Source of the DNA: HGM04593 sp045657945
Lineage (GTDB): Bacteria; Bacteroidota; Bacteroidia; Bacteroidales; Bacteroidaceae
Direction of reading: 5' to 3'
DNA: 41,220 nucleotides
Assembly: GCA_045657945.1 (NCBI GenBank)
Contig: JAZOUB010000019.1
Span: forward strand, 1 to 41,220
The translations under genes were made by a program, and so were the position numbers. A model generated the notes under the pieces. That model was given only the letters and a program-made list of their open reading frames with translations. It made no database searches and had not been told where the DNA came from. Position 1 is the first letter of the stretch, and the number at the start of each line of letters is the position of its first letter. Positions 1 to 8,482 of the stretch are shown piece after piece.

Positions 1-629
1 GGTTCTTTACGGAGAAAACCCCCTACTCGCCCCATTCCCCGTATTCCGCTTCCAAGGCAGCTTCGGATCATCTTGTCCGCGCTTGGCACGATACCTACGG
101 GCTTCCGGTTCTCATCACGAACTGCTCAAACAACTACGGTCCATACCAGTTCCCCGAGAAGCTCATCCCGCTCTTTATCAACAACATCCGCAACCGCAAA
201 CCACTTCCGGTATATGGCAAGGGCGAGAATGTTCGCGACTGGTTGTTTGTAGAAGACCATGCAAGAGCAATTGATGTCATATTCCACGATGGCCAGATCA
301 ATGAAACTTACAATATCGGTGGTTTCAACGAGTGGAAGAACATCGACCTCATCAAAGTAATGATCAAGACTGTGGACAAACTCCTCGGAAACCCAGAAGG
401 TCACAGCCTCGACCTCATCACCTATGTAACCGACCGTCTTGGCCACGATGCACGATACGCCATCGACAGCACAAAACTCCAGAAAGAACTCGGATGGGAG
501 CCATCTCTCCAGTTCGAGGAAGGCATTGAAAAGACCGTCCGTTGGTATCTCGACAACCAGGAGTGGATGGACAACATCACAAGTGGTGAGTACGAGAAGT
601 ACTACGACGACATGTATAAGAACCGTTAA
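1..629 (+). CDS. rfbB: dTDP-glucose 4,6-dehydratase, 3' part
   Basis: This is the C-terminal ~209 codons of a gene truncated by the window edge; the reading frame is open from base 3. The enzyme converts dTDP-glucose to dTDP-4-keto-6-deoxyglucose in the cytoplasm, the second step of dTDP-L-rhamnose synthesis for surface polysaccharides. Visible evidence is the short-chain dehydrogenase motif YSASK (bases 42-56, catalytic Tyr and Lys), the following NNYGPYQFPEKLIPL segment, and GKGENVRDWLFVEDHARAI, all typical of RfbB rather than other extended SDR epimerases. It ends with TAA at 627-629 and is followed 24 bases later by a strong hairpin terminator. The rest of the rml/rfb cluster would lie to the left of the window. 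The alternative of a different NDP-sugar epimerase is unlikely given these motifs. Confidence 0.95.
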   Translation, partial: FFTEKTPYSPHSPYSASKAASDHLVRAWHDTYGLPVLITNCSNNYGPYQFPEKLIPLFINNIRNRKPLPVYGKGENVRDWLFVEDHARAIDVIFHDGQINETYNIGGFNEWKNIDLIKVMIKTVDKLLGNPEGHSLDLITYVTDRLGHDARYAIDSTKLQKELGWEPSLQFEEGIEKTVRWYLDNQEWMDNITSGEYEKYYDDMYKNR

Positions 630-653
630 AGTACGGGCTATTCCTATGAGACA

Positions 654-694
654 AAAAACGAACAAAGATTTCTTGGAAGTCTTTGTTCGTTTTT
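654..694. terminator. bidirectional intrinsic terminator between rfbB and the pyr operon
   Basis: A perfect 15-bp stem pairs 654-668 with 680-694 around an 11-nt loop. It has an A-run on the left and a T-run on the right, so it can end rfbB transcripts (+) and the convergent operon ending at 741 (-). Confidence 0.9.
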
Positions 695-740
695 AATATT
701 CAATGGATTGAACAGTACCGGTTATTGATTGTTGCCGGTG

Positions 741-1436
741 TCAGAATAGAAAGCCTACGGAGAAGCTCAGAATGTTGTCGCGGCGGCTTGAAGTGAAAAT
801 CTTGCCGTCGTCGTGAGAGATTATGTGGCTTGAAGCCTTGTTGATTCCTGCGTCAAAAGTTATGTCGAGGAATACCCGACTTATCTTAATTCCCAAGCCT
901 ATCTCCCAATAATAGTTCTTGTCGTTGAGAACCTCTTCAAGATGCTCATATTTGAAGTGCTTGAAATTCTGTTGTGTGAGTGAGGATAGGGTGAAGTTTG
1001 TACGTGGTCCGGTGAAGATGCTCATACAGTATCGTCCACCTTCGAGAATGTGTATTCCGAAGAGTATCGGTACCTGTATGCAGTAGGTGCGAAGGTCATA
1101 GACTGTGTTGTTGGGGGTGAACTCCTCTTCGGTTGTTGGGCTTATGGCATGAAAGTCGAAACTATGATTGGTAATGCTGAATGTAACTTCGGTCTGAAGA
1201 TAACAGCGTCCCTTTGTTATTCTTGCAAACGGTGAAATTGCATAGCCAATCTTGTTGCTTTGGATATTGTTGCTGTCAAATTCGTAACCGTCAATTTTGA
1301 ATTCGGGGTCGTTGTACGTTACGGCCTGAAATCCGGCTTTTATTCCGGCATTGAAACGGACTTTGCCCTTCTCCTGTGCGTGCAAGGACAGGGGAAGGGT
1401 GAAAAGTAGTCCAAGTATAAGGCAACGCAACTTCAT
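741..1436 (-). CDS. outer-membrane beta-barrel protein (OMP_b-brl_2 / PorT-like)
   Basis: 231 aa with a clear signal peptide (MKLRCLILGLLFTLPLSLHAQ). The mature part has alternating amphipathic strands, an 'AGIKAG' first strand, an internal 'QVPILFG' strand and a final strand ending in Phe (FSVGFLF), as expected for an OM barrel needing BAM insertion. Size and layout fit the OMP_b-brl_2 (PorT-like) group; a specific function cannot be assigned. It is the last gene of the pyrB-pyrI-flavin reductase series, 7 bp after the previous stop, and so is probably co-transcribed. It converges on rfbB with a shared terminator. A second barrel of similar size lies at 14248-14937, but the two sequences are clearly different. 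Confidence 0.8.
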   Translation of the reverse strand: MKLRCLILGLLFTLPLSLHAQEKGKVRFNAGIKAGFQAVTYNDPEFKIDGYEFDSNNIQSNKIGYAISPFARITKGRCYLQTEVTFSITNHSFDFHAISPTTEEEFTPNNTVYDLRTYCIQVPILFGIHILEGGRYCMSIFTGPRTNFTLSSLTQQNFKHFKYEHLEEVLNDKNYYWEIGLGIKISRVFLDITFDAGINKASSHIISHDDGKIFTSSRRDNILSFSVGFLF

Positions 1437-1443
1437 GCGATCA

Positions 1444-2007
1444 TTACTTTTTCTTTACACTCCAACCGAATTTGCCAATGAAGTCGCCAAGATGGAAGTA
1501 TTTTCCATGTGTGTAAACCAGAGGGTCGGCTGCAGCAAGGTTCCATTCTCCGGTGACGGGGTTGAGGTAGCGGTCGTCGGCCTGTACGTTGACAACCTCG
1601 GCCAGGAACATGTCGTGTGAACCAAGCGGAATTATCTGCTTTACCTTACATTCTATGCTCAGAGGTGATTCTGCAATGATAGGTGCCTTTACATTTACAG
1701 ATGGAGCATATGTGAGCCCGGTCTCCTTTGCCTTGTCGTACTCCTTGCCAGAACGCACACCACACCAGTCGGTTGCATGTGCCATTGATGCAGTGGTGAG
1801 ATTGATGACAAACTCACCGCTCTCTTTTATGATAGGGTAGGAGTGTCGCTCAGGGCGAACTGATATATAGCACATGGCAGGGTTGGTGCATGTCGTTCCA
1901 ACCCAAGACACGGTGAATATGTTGTAGTTCTCGGGTTTGTCACCGCAACTGATGAGTACCGCAGGAAGCGGATATATCATTGTGCCTGGTTTCCAGTTTA
2001 TTTTCAT
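1444..2007 (-). CDS. flavin reductase family protein (FMN-binding split barrel)
   Basis: 187 aa. The N-terminal stretch, with PLPAVLISCG, 'YNIFTVSWVGTTCTNPAMCY' and 'SVRPERHSYPII', is characteristic of the flavin-reductase-like FMN-binding split-barrel family (NAD(P)H:flavin oxidoreductases and related flavoredoxins). The protein is cytosolic with no signal peptide. It lies 3 bp downstream of pyrI and 7 bp upstream of the OM barrel gene, so it is almost certainly in the pyrBI operon. The physiological electron acceptor cannot be told from sequence. A link to pyrimidine synthesis is possible only by context. Confidence 0.88.
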   Translation of the reverse strand: MKINWKPGTMIYPLPAVLISCGDKPENYNIFTVSWVGTTCTNPAMCYISVRPERHSYPIIKESGEFVINLTTASMAHATDWCGVRSGKEYDKAKETGLTYAPSVNVKAPIIAESPLSIECKVKQIIPLGSHDMFLAEVVNVQADDRYLNPVTGEWNLAAADPLVYTHGKYFHLGDFIGKFGWSVKKK

Positions 2008-2010
2008 TCT

Positions 2011-2475
2011 TTACAATAATTTAATATCGTCAAGGCTCACTTCCTTCTCACAATAACGGCACTTAAGCGTGTGTGTGTCGCGATTTGAGACATAGAAGTG
2101 GGTTGTCATAGGCTCGTTGTTGGTGATGCAGTTGAGGTTGTTGCACTTGATTATGTTATGAATCTCATCGGGCATCTTGACCTCGCGTTTCTCTACAACG
2201 TTGTAGTCGCGTATTGTGTTCAATACTACGTTTGGCGCAACCACGGAAATCTTGTTTACCTCGTCGTCAGTGAAGAACCTGTCTGCAATCTTTATGAGTC
2301 CTTTCTTGCCGAGTTTCTTGCTCTCGAGGTTATATCCAATAGTCACGTTGTTGCTCATTGTAGGGATGTTGAGCAGATTGACAACTGCAAAAAGTTTGTC
2401 GGCAGGAATGTGGTCTATAACAGTGCCGTTGCAGAGTGCCGATACCTGCAATGCCGGTTTGTTGTTCTCGTTCAT
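2011..2475 (-). CDS. pyrI: aspartate carbamoyltransferase regulatory subunit
   Basis: 154 aa, the usual length. PyrI forms dimers that assemble with PyrB trimers into the allosteric ATCase holoenzyme and bind CTP/ATP. The N-terminal nucleotide-binding domain begins 'LQVSALCNGTVIDHIPADKL'. The C-terminal zinc domain has four Cys ligands at residues 111, 116, 139 and 142 (CNNLNC and CRYC), intact and correctly spaced. The gene follows pyrB by 12 bp, the standard order, so the subunits are made together. It indicates feedback-controlled pyrimidine synthesis. Confidence 0.96.
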   Translation of the reverse strand: MNENNKPALQVSALCNGTVIDHIPADKLFAVVNLLNIPTMSNNVTIGYNLESKKLGKKGLIKIADRFFTDDEVNKISVVAPNVVLNTIRDYNVVEKREVKMPDEIHNIIKCNNLNCITNNEPMTTHFYVSNRDTHTLKCRYCEKEVSLDDIKLL

Positions 2476-2487
2476 AATCCTTGCATT

Positions 2488-3402
2488 TTAAATGTTAATA
2501 CCTAGAACATCGCAGATGATTGCTTCGCGGACATAGAGACCGTTCTGAGCCTGCTGGAAGTAGTAGGCCTTGGGGTTGGCGTCAACATCCTGGGCAATCT
2601 CGTTCACGCGTGGCAGAGGGTGCAGGATGCGCAGAGTTTCCTTGGTGTTTGCGAGCATTGCGTTGGTGAGACGGTAACAGTTCTTTACTTTCTCGTACTC
2701 CATGATGTCGCTGAAACGTTCGCGCTGGACACGTGTCATGTATATGATGTCGGCATCGGCAATGACCTCTTCGTTGAATTCGGTAGTCTCGGTATAAAGA
2801 ATTTTGTTCTTTTCGCAGAAAAGCCTGTACTCCTCGGGCATGCGCAACTCATTCGGTGAGATGAAGCAGAATGTGGGGTTGAAGTGACGCATGGCGTGAA
2901 GCAATGAGTGTACGGTGCGACCATATTTGAGGTCGCCTACAAGGTGAATCTTCAATCCCTCAAGTGTGCCCTGTGTCTTTTTGATGGAATAGAGGTCGAG
3001 CATTGTCTGTGAAGGGTGCTGGTTGGCTCCGTCGCCGGCGTTGATGATGGGCACCTGTGAAACCTCACTTGCATAACGGGCGGCACCCTCGAGCTTGTGG
3101 CGCATGGCTATTACATCGGCATAGCTCGAAACCATCATTATGGTGTCTTTCAATGTCTCACCCTTGGTGGCAGAACTTGTTGCTGCATCGCTGAAACCGA
3201 TAACGCTGGCACCAAGTCTGTTCGCGGCAGTTTCAAAACTCAGACGTGTCCTTGTCGATGGCTCAAAAAAGAGCGAACCTACAATCTTTCCCTTTAATAT
3301 GTCCCTGTTTGGGTTTTCTTCGAACTTCTCGGCTGTTTCGAGCAACGAGAGTATCTTCTCGCGTGAGAGGTCGTTGATGGATACAAAGCTCTTGCTTTTC
3401 AT
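2488..3402 (-). CDS. pyrB: aspartate carbamoyltransferase catalytic subunit
   Basis: 304 aa. It catalyses carbamoyl phosphate + L-aspartate to N-carbamoyl-L-aspartate, the committed step of de novo pyrimidine synthesis. The carbamoyl-phosphate site FFEPSTRTRLSFE (Ser49-Thr-Arg-Thr-Arg53), 'DGANQHPSQTMLDLY' and 'HPLPRVNEI' are all present. It is the first gene of the four-gene minus-strand operon. A promoter lies just upstream (3430-3461). No leader-peptide attenuator of the enterobacterial type is visible. Confidence 0.97.
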   Translation of the reverse strand: MKSKSFVSINDLSREKILSLLETAEKFEENPNRDILKGKIVGSLFFEPSTRTRLSFETAANRLGASVIGFSDAATSSATKGETLKDTIMMVSSYADVIAMRHKLEGAARYASEVSQVPIINAGDGANQHPSQTMLDLYSIKKTQGTLEGLKIHLVGDLKYGRTVHSLLHAMRHFNPTFCFISPNELRMPEEYRLFCEKNKILYTETTEFNEEVIADADIIYMTRVQRERFSDIMEYEKVKNCYRLTNAMLANTKETLRILHPLPRVNEIAQDVDANPKAYYFQQAQNGLYVREAIICDVLGINI

Positions 3403-3429
3403 CTTTAATGCGGTTTATGAAATTTCTTG

Positions 3430-3461
3430 TAAAGATAGGTTAATAATATCTTTTAAGCAAT
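3430..3461 (-). promoter_or_regulatory. pyrB operon promoter
   Basis: On the minus strand the -7 box is TATCTTTA (+ coordinates 3430-3437; consensus TAnnTTTG). It is preceded by ATTG (3458-3461) with a 20-bp spacer, close to the Bacteroidota consensus. The distance to the pyrB ATG is about 28 bp. Confidence 0.6.
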
Positions 3462-3506
3462 ATCTGAAAGTGATTTTCTTTCAAATTCCTAAAGGATGAA
3501 AAAAGC

Positions 3507-3539
3507 TTGCGCGATATTGGAAATTTTGTATTAAATTTG
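3507..3539 (+). promoter_or_regulatory. promoter of the PBP1A gene
   Basis: TAAATTTG at 3532-3539 is a perfect -7 box. A TTG core at 3507-3509 with ~21-22 bp spacing could be the -33 element. It lies 73 bp before the chosen ATG (3612) and is divergent from the pyrB promoter. Confidence 0.55.
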
Positions 3540-3611
3540 CAAACCTATGGTTTGCTCCCAGCGGGACTTGTGGAAACCATTGTTTATAACACGACAGACA
3601 TAAAGATAAAA

Positions 3612-6143
3612 ATGAAATCCGGTATGAAAACTATAAAAATAGTGCTTGGTGTAATGTGGGGAATTCTTGTTACAACAATGATTGCAATTGTGTGTATGTT
3701 CTACGATATTGCAAGCGAGAAAATGCCGGATTCAAAAGAGGTTGAAAGCCGTGAATATCTCTATGCTTCGCAAGTGTTCACTGCAGACGGCAAGGAGATG
3801 GGTACCTGGTCAAGGGAGGCTGCCAATCGCGTTCGAGTGGAATTTGATGAGATACCACAGCATCTCATTGATGCTCTCATTGCAACCGAGGATGTGCGCT
3901 TCTATGAACATTCGGGAATTGACGCTAAATCCTTGTTGCGTGTGGGCGTAAAAAGTATTCTTCTGCAGCAGGAGAATTCCGGCGGTGGCAGTACCATCAC
4001 TCAGCAGCTTGCAAAAATGCTTCATACCAAGAATCCCAAGAAAGGTTTGTTGAATCGTGCCAAGCAAAAGCCAAGAGAGTGGGTCATTGCTGCCAAACTT
4101 GAAAAACAATATACCAAGAATGAGATATTGACACTGTATCTCAATAAATATGATTTTGGTAACAACGCTGTTGGTGTTGCAAGTGCTGCGCATGTTTATT
4201 TTGGAGAGCGTCTTGGGGATTTGAACATCAAACAGGCGGCTACGCTTGTGGGTATGTGCAAGAATTCGTCGCTTTACAATCCGTTGCGCCGTCCCACAAT
4301 TACACTAGAACGTCGTAATGTCGTTCTGTCGCAGATGCAAAAGGCCGGATATATAACTTCGGCAGAGCGTGATTCTCTCTTTGGACCGGATTACGCAAAA
4401 ATGGAGAGGAATGGTTTGATAACATCGGCCCAACGTGACTCCTTGTCAAGGGTGGAACTGGGCATAGATTATCATACTGCAGATCATAATGAGGGTATCG
4501 CTCCATATTTCCGCGAATATCTGCGTGTATATATGACAGCGAAAAAACCGGAACGCAGGAATTACAGGGACTCGCAAATGTTCTATGACGACTCACTGAA
4601 ATGGGCGACAGATTCTCTTTACGGTTGGTGTAATAGAAATTTCAAACCCGATGGCGAGAAGTATAACATATATACCGATGGTCTTAGAATATATACAACC
4701 ATTGATTCCCGTATGCAGGCTTATCTTGAGGAGGCCGTCCAGGAGCATGTGGCCGGTAAGTTGCAGACCGATTTCTTCAAGGCCAAGAAGGGCAAGAAGA
4801 CATCACCTTTCAGTAGCGACCTGAAACCCGAGGAGGTTGATGCAATTATGACCCGTAACATGAAACAGACCGAGCGTTACCGTATAATGAAGAAGAACGG
4901 CCATACGCTTGAAGAGATAGAGAAGGCTTTCAATACCAAGCGCTCAATGAAGGTGTTTACCTATCAGGGTATGAAGGATACGGTGATGACTCCGATGGAT
5001 TCAATCAGATATTACAAACACTTCCTTCGTACAGGAGCAATGTCAATGGATCCGCTTTCGGGTGAAGTAAAGGCCTATGTAGGCGGAACAAACTATCACT
5101 ATTTCAAGTATGACATGGTGAGCAACGGTCGCCGTCAGGTGGGTTCTACCATCAAACCTTTTCTCTACTCATTGGCTATGGAACGTGGTTTCACTCCCTG
5201 TGACGAGGTGCGAAATGTGGAACAGACACTTTTTGACGACCTTGGACGTGTCTGGAAACCAAGGAACTCCTCACGCGACAGATATGGCGAAATGGTAACA
5301 CTTGCCTGGGGGTTGGCAAAATCCAACAACTGGATTTCGGCTTATCTTATGAACCAGCTCAGTCCATACTCATTGAAGAAACTCATACACGAATTCGGCT
5401 TGTCAAACCAAAAGATTGAGGCGACCCAGTCGCTCTGCCTTGGAACATGCGATGCATCAGTGTCCGAGATGGTCAGCGGCTACACCGCTTTCGTCGGCAA
5501 GGGTATGCGCGTCGCTCCGTTGATGGTAACACGCATTGAGGACAATGCCGGCAATGTAATTGCAACCTTCTCTGCTCACAGGAACGAGGTTATCAGCAAG
5601 GAGAGCTCATACAGGATGATTGACATGATGCGTGGCGTAATTGATGAAGGTACCGGTAGAAGAATAAGGAGTGTATATGGTATTACTGCCGATATGTGTG
5701 GTAAGACCGGTACAACCCAGAATATGTCCGACGGTTGGTTTATGGGATACACTCCATCACTCGTTACCGGTTGTTGGGTCGGTGGTGAAGAGCGCAATAT
5801 ACACTTTGACAAGATGAGCGAAGGACAAGGTGCTGCAATGTCATTGCCAATATATGGCTTGTATATGCAGAAGGTGTATGCCGATGAGACTTTGCCTTAC
5901 AGTCAGGATGAGGTCTTTGAAATTCCGGTTAATTTTGATCCATGCGGAAGCAAATTCCAATCAGATACAGAGGAGATATTTGTTGTTACCGGTGATGGAA
6001 TGACCGGTGAAGAACCTGGAGAGTGTGTTCTGGTTGATGATGTTGATGATGTTGATGACGAAGAGGATGAAGATTTGGAAAAGTATCCACCAACCTCAGT
6101 CGAAGATGAAGAACAGGAGGGTTTTGATGATTTGTTTGACTGA
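3612..6143 (+). CDS. penicillin-binding protein 1A (bifunctional class A PBP)
   Basis: 843 aa from the ATG at 3612. An upstream in-frame TTG at 3507 overlaps the promoter and is rejected. A short N-terminal tail precedes one membrane anchor (about residues 6-30). The GT51 transglycosylase domain shows the catalytic Glu in EDVRFYEH (Glu93), GGGSTITQQ (124-132) and 'KYDFGNNAVGVASAA'. The transpeptidase domain has SxxK as STIK (Ser512-Lys515), the SNN motif (571-573) and KTGT (from Lys698). It therefore polymerises and cross-links peptidoglycan in the periplasm. The C-terminus is unusually acidic, with a run of Asp-Asp-Val repeats. It is followed 71 bp later by kdsB. Confidence 0.95.
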   Translation: MKSGMKTIKIVLGVMWGILVTTMIAIVCMFYDIASEKMPDSKEVESREYLYASQVFTADGKEMGTWSREAANRVRVEFDEIPQHLIDALIATEDVRFYEHSGIDAKSLLRVGVKSILLQQENSGGGSTITQQLAKMLHTKNPKKGLLNRAKQKPREWVIAAKLEKQYTKNEILTLYLNKYDFGNNAVGVASAAHVYFGERLGDLNIKQAATLVGMCKNSSLYNPLRRPTITLERRNVVLSQMQKAGYITSAERDSLFGPDYAKMERNGLITSAQRDSLSRVELGIDYHTADHNEGIAPYFREYLRVYMTAKKPERRNYRDSQMFYDDSLKWATDSLYGWCNRNFKPDGEKYNIYTDGLRIYTTIDSRMQAYLEEAVQEHVAGKLQTDFFKAKKGKKTSPFSSDLKPEEVDAIMTRNMKQTERYRIMKKNGHTLEEIEKAFNTKRSMKVFTYQGMKDTVMTPMDSIRYYKHFLRTGAMSMDPLSGEVKAYVGGTNYHYFKYDMVSNGRRQVGSTIKPFLYSLAMERGFTPCDEVRNVEQTLFDDLGRVWKPRNSSRDRYGEMVTLAWGLAKSNNWISAYLMNQLSPYSLKKLIHEFGLSNQKIEATQSLCLGTCDASVSEMVSGYTAFVGKGMRVAPLMVTRIEDNAGNVIATFSAHRNEVISKESSYRMIDMMRGVIDEGTGRRIRSVYGITADMCGKTGTTQNMSDGWFMGYTPSLVTGCWVGGEERNIHFDKMSEGQGAAMSLPIYGLYMQKVYADETLPYSQDEVFEIPVNFDPCGSKFQSDTEEIFVVTGDGMTGEEPGECVLVDDVDDVDDEEDEDLEKYPPTSVEDEEQEGFDDLFD

Positions 6144-6214
6144 TAGGGGATGTGTTGTATTATTCTCGTATGGTATTGATGTATAATTTGATAGATAATA
6201 AAAATAGATATAAA

Positions 6215-6982
6215 ATGAAGTTTGTAGGAATTATACCGGCACGTTATGCTTCAACCCGTTTTCCGGGCAAGCCGTTGGCAATGTTGGGGGGCAAACCCGT
6301 GATACAGCGTGTGTATGAGCAGGTGAAGGAGTGCTTCGATGATTTGTACGTCGCAACTGATGATGACCGCATCAAGGAGGCTGTGCTTGCATTCGGCGGT
6401 AATGTGGTGATGACATCGGCCGATTGCAAAAATGGTACGGAACGTTGTCTCGATGCATACAAGCGTCTTGCTCTTGATTGTGATGTTATTGTGAATATTC
6501 AGGGTGACGAGCCTTTTATACAGCACAAGCAGGTTGAAGCACTTATCTCATGTTTCGACAGTAAAGAGACTGATATTGCAACATTGGTGAAACCGTTTGA
6601 GGTTGCCGACGGTCTTGAGCGCCTTGAATGTCCGAATTCTCCCAAGGTGGTGATAGATGAAAAAGGCTATGCCGTATATTTCAGCCGTTCTGTCATACCG
6701 TATCTACGCGGCGTGGAGAGAGAGGAGTGGCTTGAGAAACATACTTTCTACAAACATCTCGGCATATACGCCTACCGTGCAGACCTGTTGGAAACACTTA
6801 CCACTTTGCCACAGTCGCCAATGGAGAAGGCCGAGTCGCTTGAGCAGCTCCGCTGGCTCGAAAACGGTTATAAGATAAAGGTTGGCGTTACCGACATTGA
6901 AACTATCGGTATCGATACTCCCGAGGATCTTGAGCGTGCCAAGGCATTTGCCGAATCAATTGGTTTTGCCTGGAACGACTGA
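6215..6982 (+). CDS. kdsB: 3-deoxy-manno-octulosonate cytidylyltransferase (CMP-KDO synthetase)
   Basis: 255 aa from the ATG at 6215. An upstream in-frame start at 6152 gives an implausible 21-residue extension, while the 6215 start gives the normal MKFVGIIPARYASTRFPGKP N-terminus. The enzyme activates KDO with CTP for lipid A inner-core synthesis in the cytoplasm. Motifs are the nucleotide-binding IPARYASTRFPGKPL, 'VNIQGDEPF' with the metal-binding Asp, and 'YAYRADLL'. It sits 71 bp behind the PBP1A gene and 3 bp ahead of the M16-like gene, in an envelope-biogenesis cluster. Confidence 0.96.
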   Translation: MKFVGIIPARYASTRFPGKPLAMLGGKPVIQRVYEQVKECFDDLYVATDDDRIKEAVLAFGGNVVMTSADCKNGTERCLDAYKRLALDCDVIVNIQGDEPFIQHKQVEALISCFDSKETDIATLVKPFEVADGLERLECPNSPKVVIDEKGYAVYFSRSVIPYLRGVEREEWLEKHTFYKHLGIYAYRADLLETLTTLPQSPMEKAESLEQLRWLENGYKIKVGVTDIETIGIDTPEDLERAKAFAESIGFAWND

Positions 6983-6985
6983 CGC

Positions 6986-8254
6986 ATGCCGACACCGCCT
7001 GTAATAAAACCCATGATACTTGATCATTTGACATTGCCGCGTATGGTGGCAATGCCAAATGGTGTGCCTTTGTATCTGCTCGATGGAGTGGATAATGGAG
7101 TGGTGCGCTTTGATATGCTCTTCAATGGTGGCTATGCAGTACAGGACAAACCTCTGCAGGCGATGTTTACGAATAGGATGCTGCGAGAAGGTGCCGGTTC
7201 ATTCTCGGCAGCTGAAATATCGCGTCGTCTCGATTACTATGGTGCGTGGATAGACATGTATTCGTCGCAAAATTGTAATCATATTACACTCTACACTTTG
7301 TCAAAGCACTTTGTGCCATTGCTGCAGGTGTTGGAGAGTATGGTGAAACAACCACAGTTTCCACAAGAGAACCTTGATGTTGTCAGGGACAACAACAAAA
7401 CCTATTTTACTATAAATTCGCAAAAGGTGGATGTAGTGTCGCAACGCTACTTCGAACACTCTTTATGGGGTGAAGGACACCCTCTGGGGCATGTCGTCTG
7501 CGCTGAAGACTATGATGCCATAACGCGCGACGATGTGCAGGATTATTATGACCGTCATTACGGCAGTTGCAATTGCACAATGTTCATCTCCGGCTCGGTC
7601 GATGATTCTATGCTTGTTGCCATGCAAACCCATTTTGGTGATGTGGCTTGGGGGTGCAAGAGGGAGTGTCAACCAGTCGGGGTAGGATTGCCATTACAGC
7701 AATTCGGACGTCGCGCAATTCATATTCCTGATACTATGCAGAGTGCTGTAAAATTGGGCTTTATGGCAATGGAAACCTCTCATCCCGATTTCTATAAATT
7801 CCGTTTCTTTTGCGTGTTGCTGGGTGGTTTTTTCGGTAGCCGTCTCATGAGTAATATACGAGAGGAGAATGGCTATACATATCACATTGCAGCCGAGCTG
7901 GATGCCTACGGTCACAGTAATGCTTTTATGATAAGTTCAGAAACGGCCACCGAGTATGTAGAACTGTTGATCAAGGAGGTATATCGCGAAATAGAACGCT
8001 TGATTACGGAACCTGTTGAAATGGACGAGATAGAACTTGTCAGAAATTATATAATGGGTGAACTGTGCCGTGAATATGAAGGACAGTCTGCGAAATCCGA
8101 GGTCTTTATAAATGCATGGTTGTCAGGTGCGGATTTTGATTCGGTAAACAGGTATATTGACGAGATAAAGTCGGTTACACCAGCCGATCTGCAGCGTCTT
8201 GCGCGTGAATATTTTCACCGTGACGGTATGATTGAAGTTGTCGCCGGTGTGTAG
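6986..8254 (+). CDS. M16-family peptidase-like protein, probably catalytically inactive
   Basis: 422 aa, cytosolic or periplasmic status unclear, with no obvious signal peptide. The overall pattern fits an M16B (processing-peptidase/PqqL-like) two-domain protein. The N-terminal half aligns with the usual zinc region ('MFTNRMLREGAGSFSAAEI...LDYYGAW'), but the HxxEH zinc motif is replaced by FTNRM, so zinc catalysis is not expected. The C-terminal half keeps the partner-type motif 'GSRLMSNIREENGYTYHIAA' with Arg and Tyr. This is the profile of the non-catalytic partner of heterodimeric M16 enzymes. The start ATG is 3 bp after kdsB; a second ATG at 7013 is also possible. Confidence 0.82.
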   Translation: MPTPPVIKPMILDHLTLPRMVAMPNGVPLYLLDGVDNGVVRFDMLFNGGYAVQDKPLQAMFTNRMLREGAGSFSAAEISRRLDYYGAWIDMYSSQNCNHITLYTLSKHFVPLLQVLESMVKQPQFPQENLDVVRDNNKTYFTINSQKVDVVSQRYFEHSLWGEGHPLGHVVCAEDYDAITRDDVQDYYDRHYGSCNCTMFISGSVDDSMLVAMQTHFGDVAWGCKRECQPVGVGLPLQQFGRRAIHIPDTMQSAVKLGFMAMETSHPDFYKFRFFCVLLGGFFGSRLMSNIREENGYTYHIAAELDAYGHSNAFMISSETATEYVELLIKEVYREIERLITEPVEMDEIELVRNYIMGELCREYEGQSAKSEVFINAWLSGADFDSVNRYIDEIKSVTPADLQRLAREYFHRDGMIEVVAGV

Positions 8255-8389
8255 TCTCTGGTGTGTTTGCTCATCTTCTTGGACTCAATAAAGTGTACGC
8301 TTATCATTTGATGCATCAATAAATCCCCGTTTCTTTTTTGTTTTTTGCAAAATAAATAACTCTTCGTTTTATTTTCTCAACTTTGTTGC

Positions 8390-8397
8390 TATCTTTG
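8390..8397 (+). promoter_or_regulatory. -7 box upstream of the MORN gene
   Basis: TATCTTTG is an exact match to TAnnTTTG, 85 bp before the ATG at 8483. The -33 region (about 8366-8370) is T-rich but lacks a clean TTTG. Confidence 0.5.
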
Positions 8398-8482
8398 TAA
8401 TTGGTTGTTTGTGCATTTTGTGCATGAATAAGATATGCATGGATGTGACCGTCCAGTTTTTACAAGAAGCCGACAGTAACAA

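Noticed and set aside
126..665. 179-codon frame antisense to rfbB
   Set aside because: It lies opposite a strongly supported gene and runs into the terminator stem. It is a codon-bias shadow, like many long antisense frames elsewhere (for example 19933-20718 opposite uvrA and 30932-31786 opposite serC and the IMPACT gene).
3507..3611. N-terminal extension of PBP1A starting at TTG 3507
   Set aside because: It would overlap the promoter -7 box (3532-3539). The ATG at 3612 puts the membrane anchor at the N-terminus as expected.
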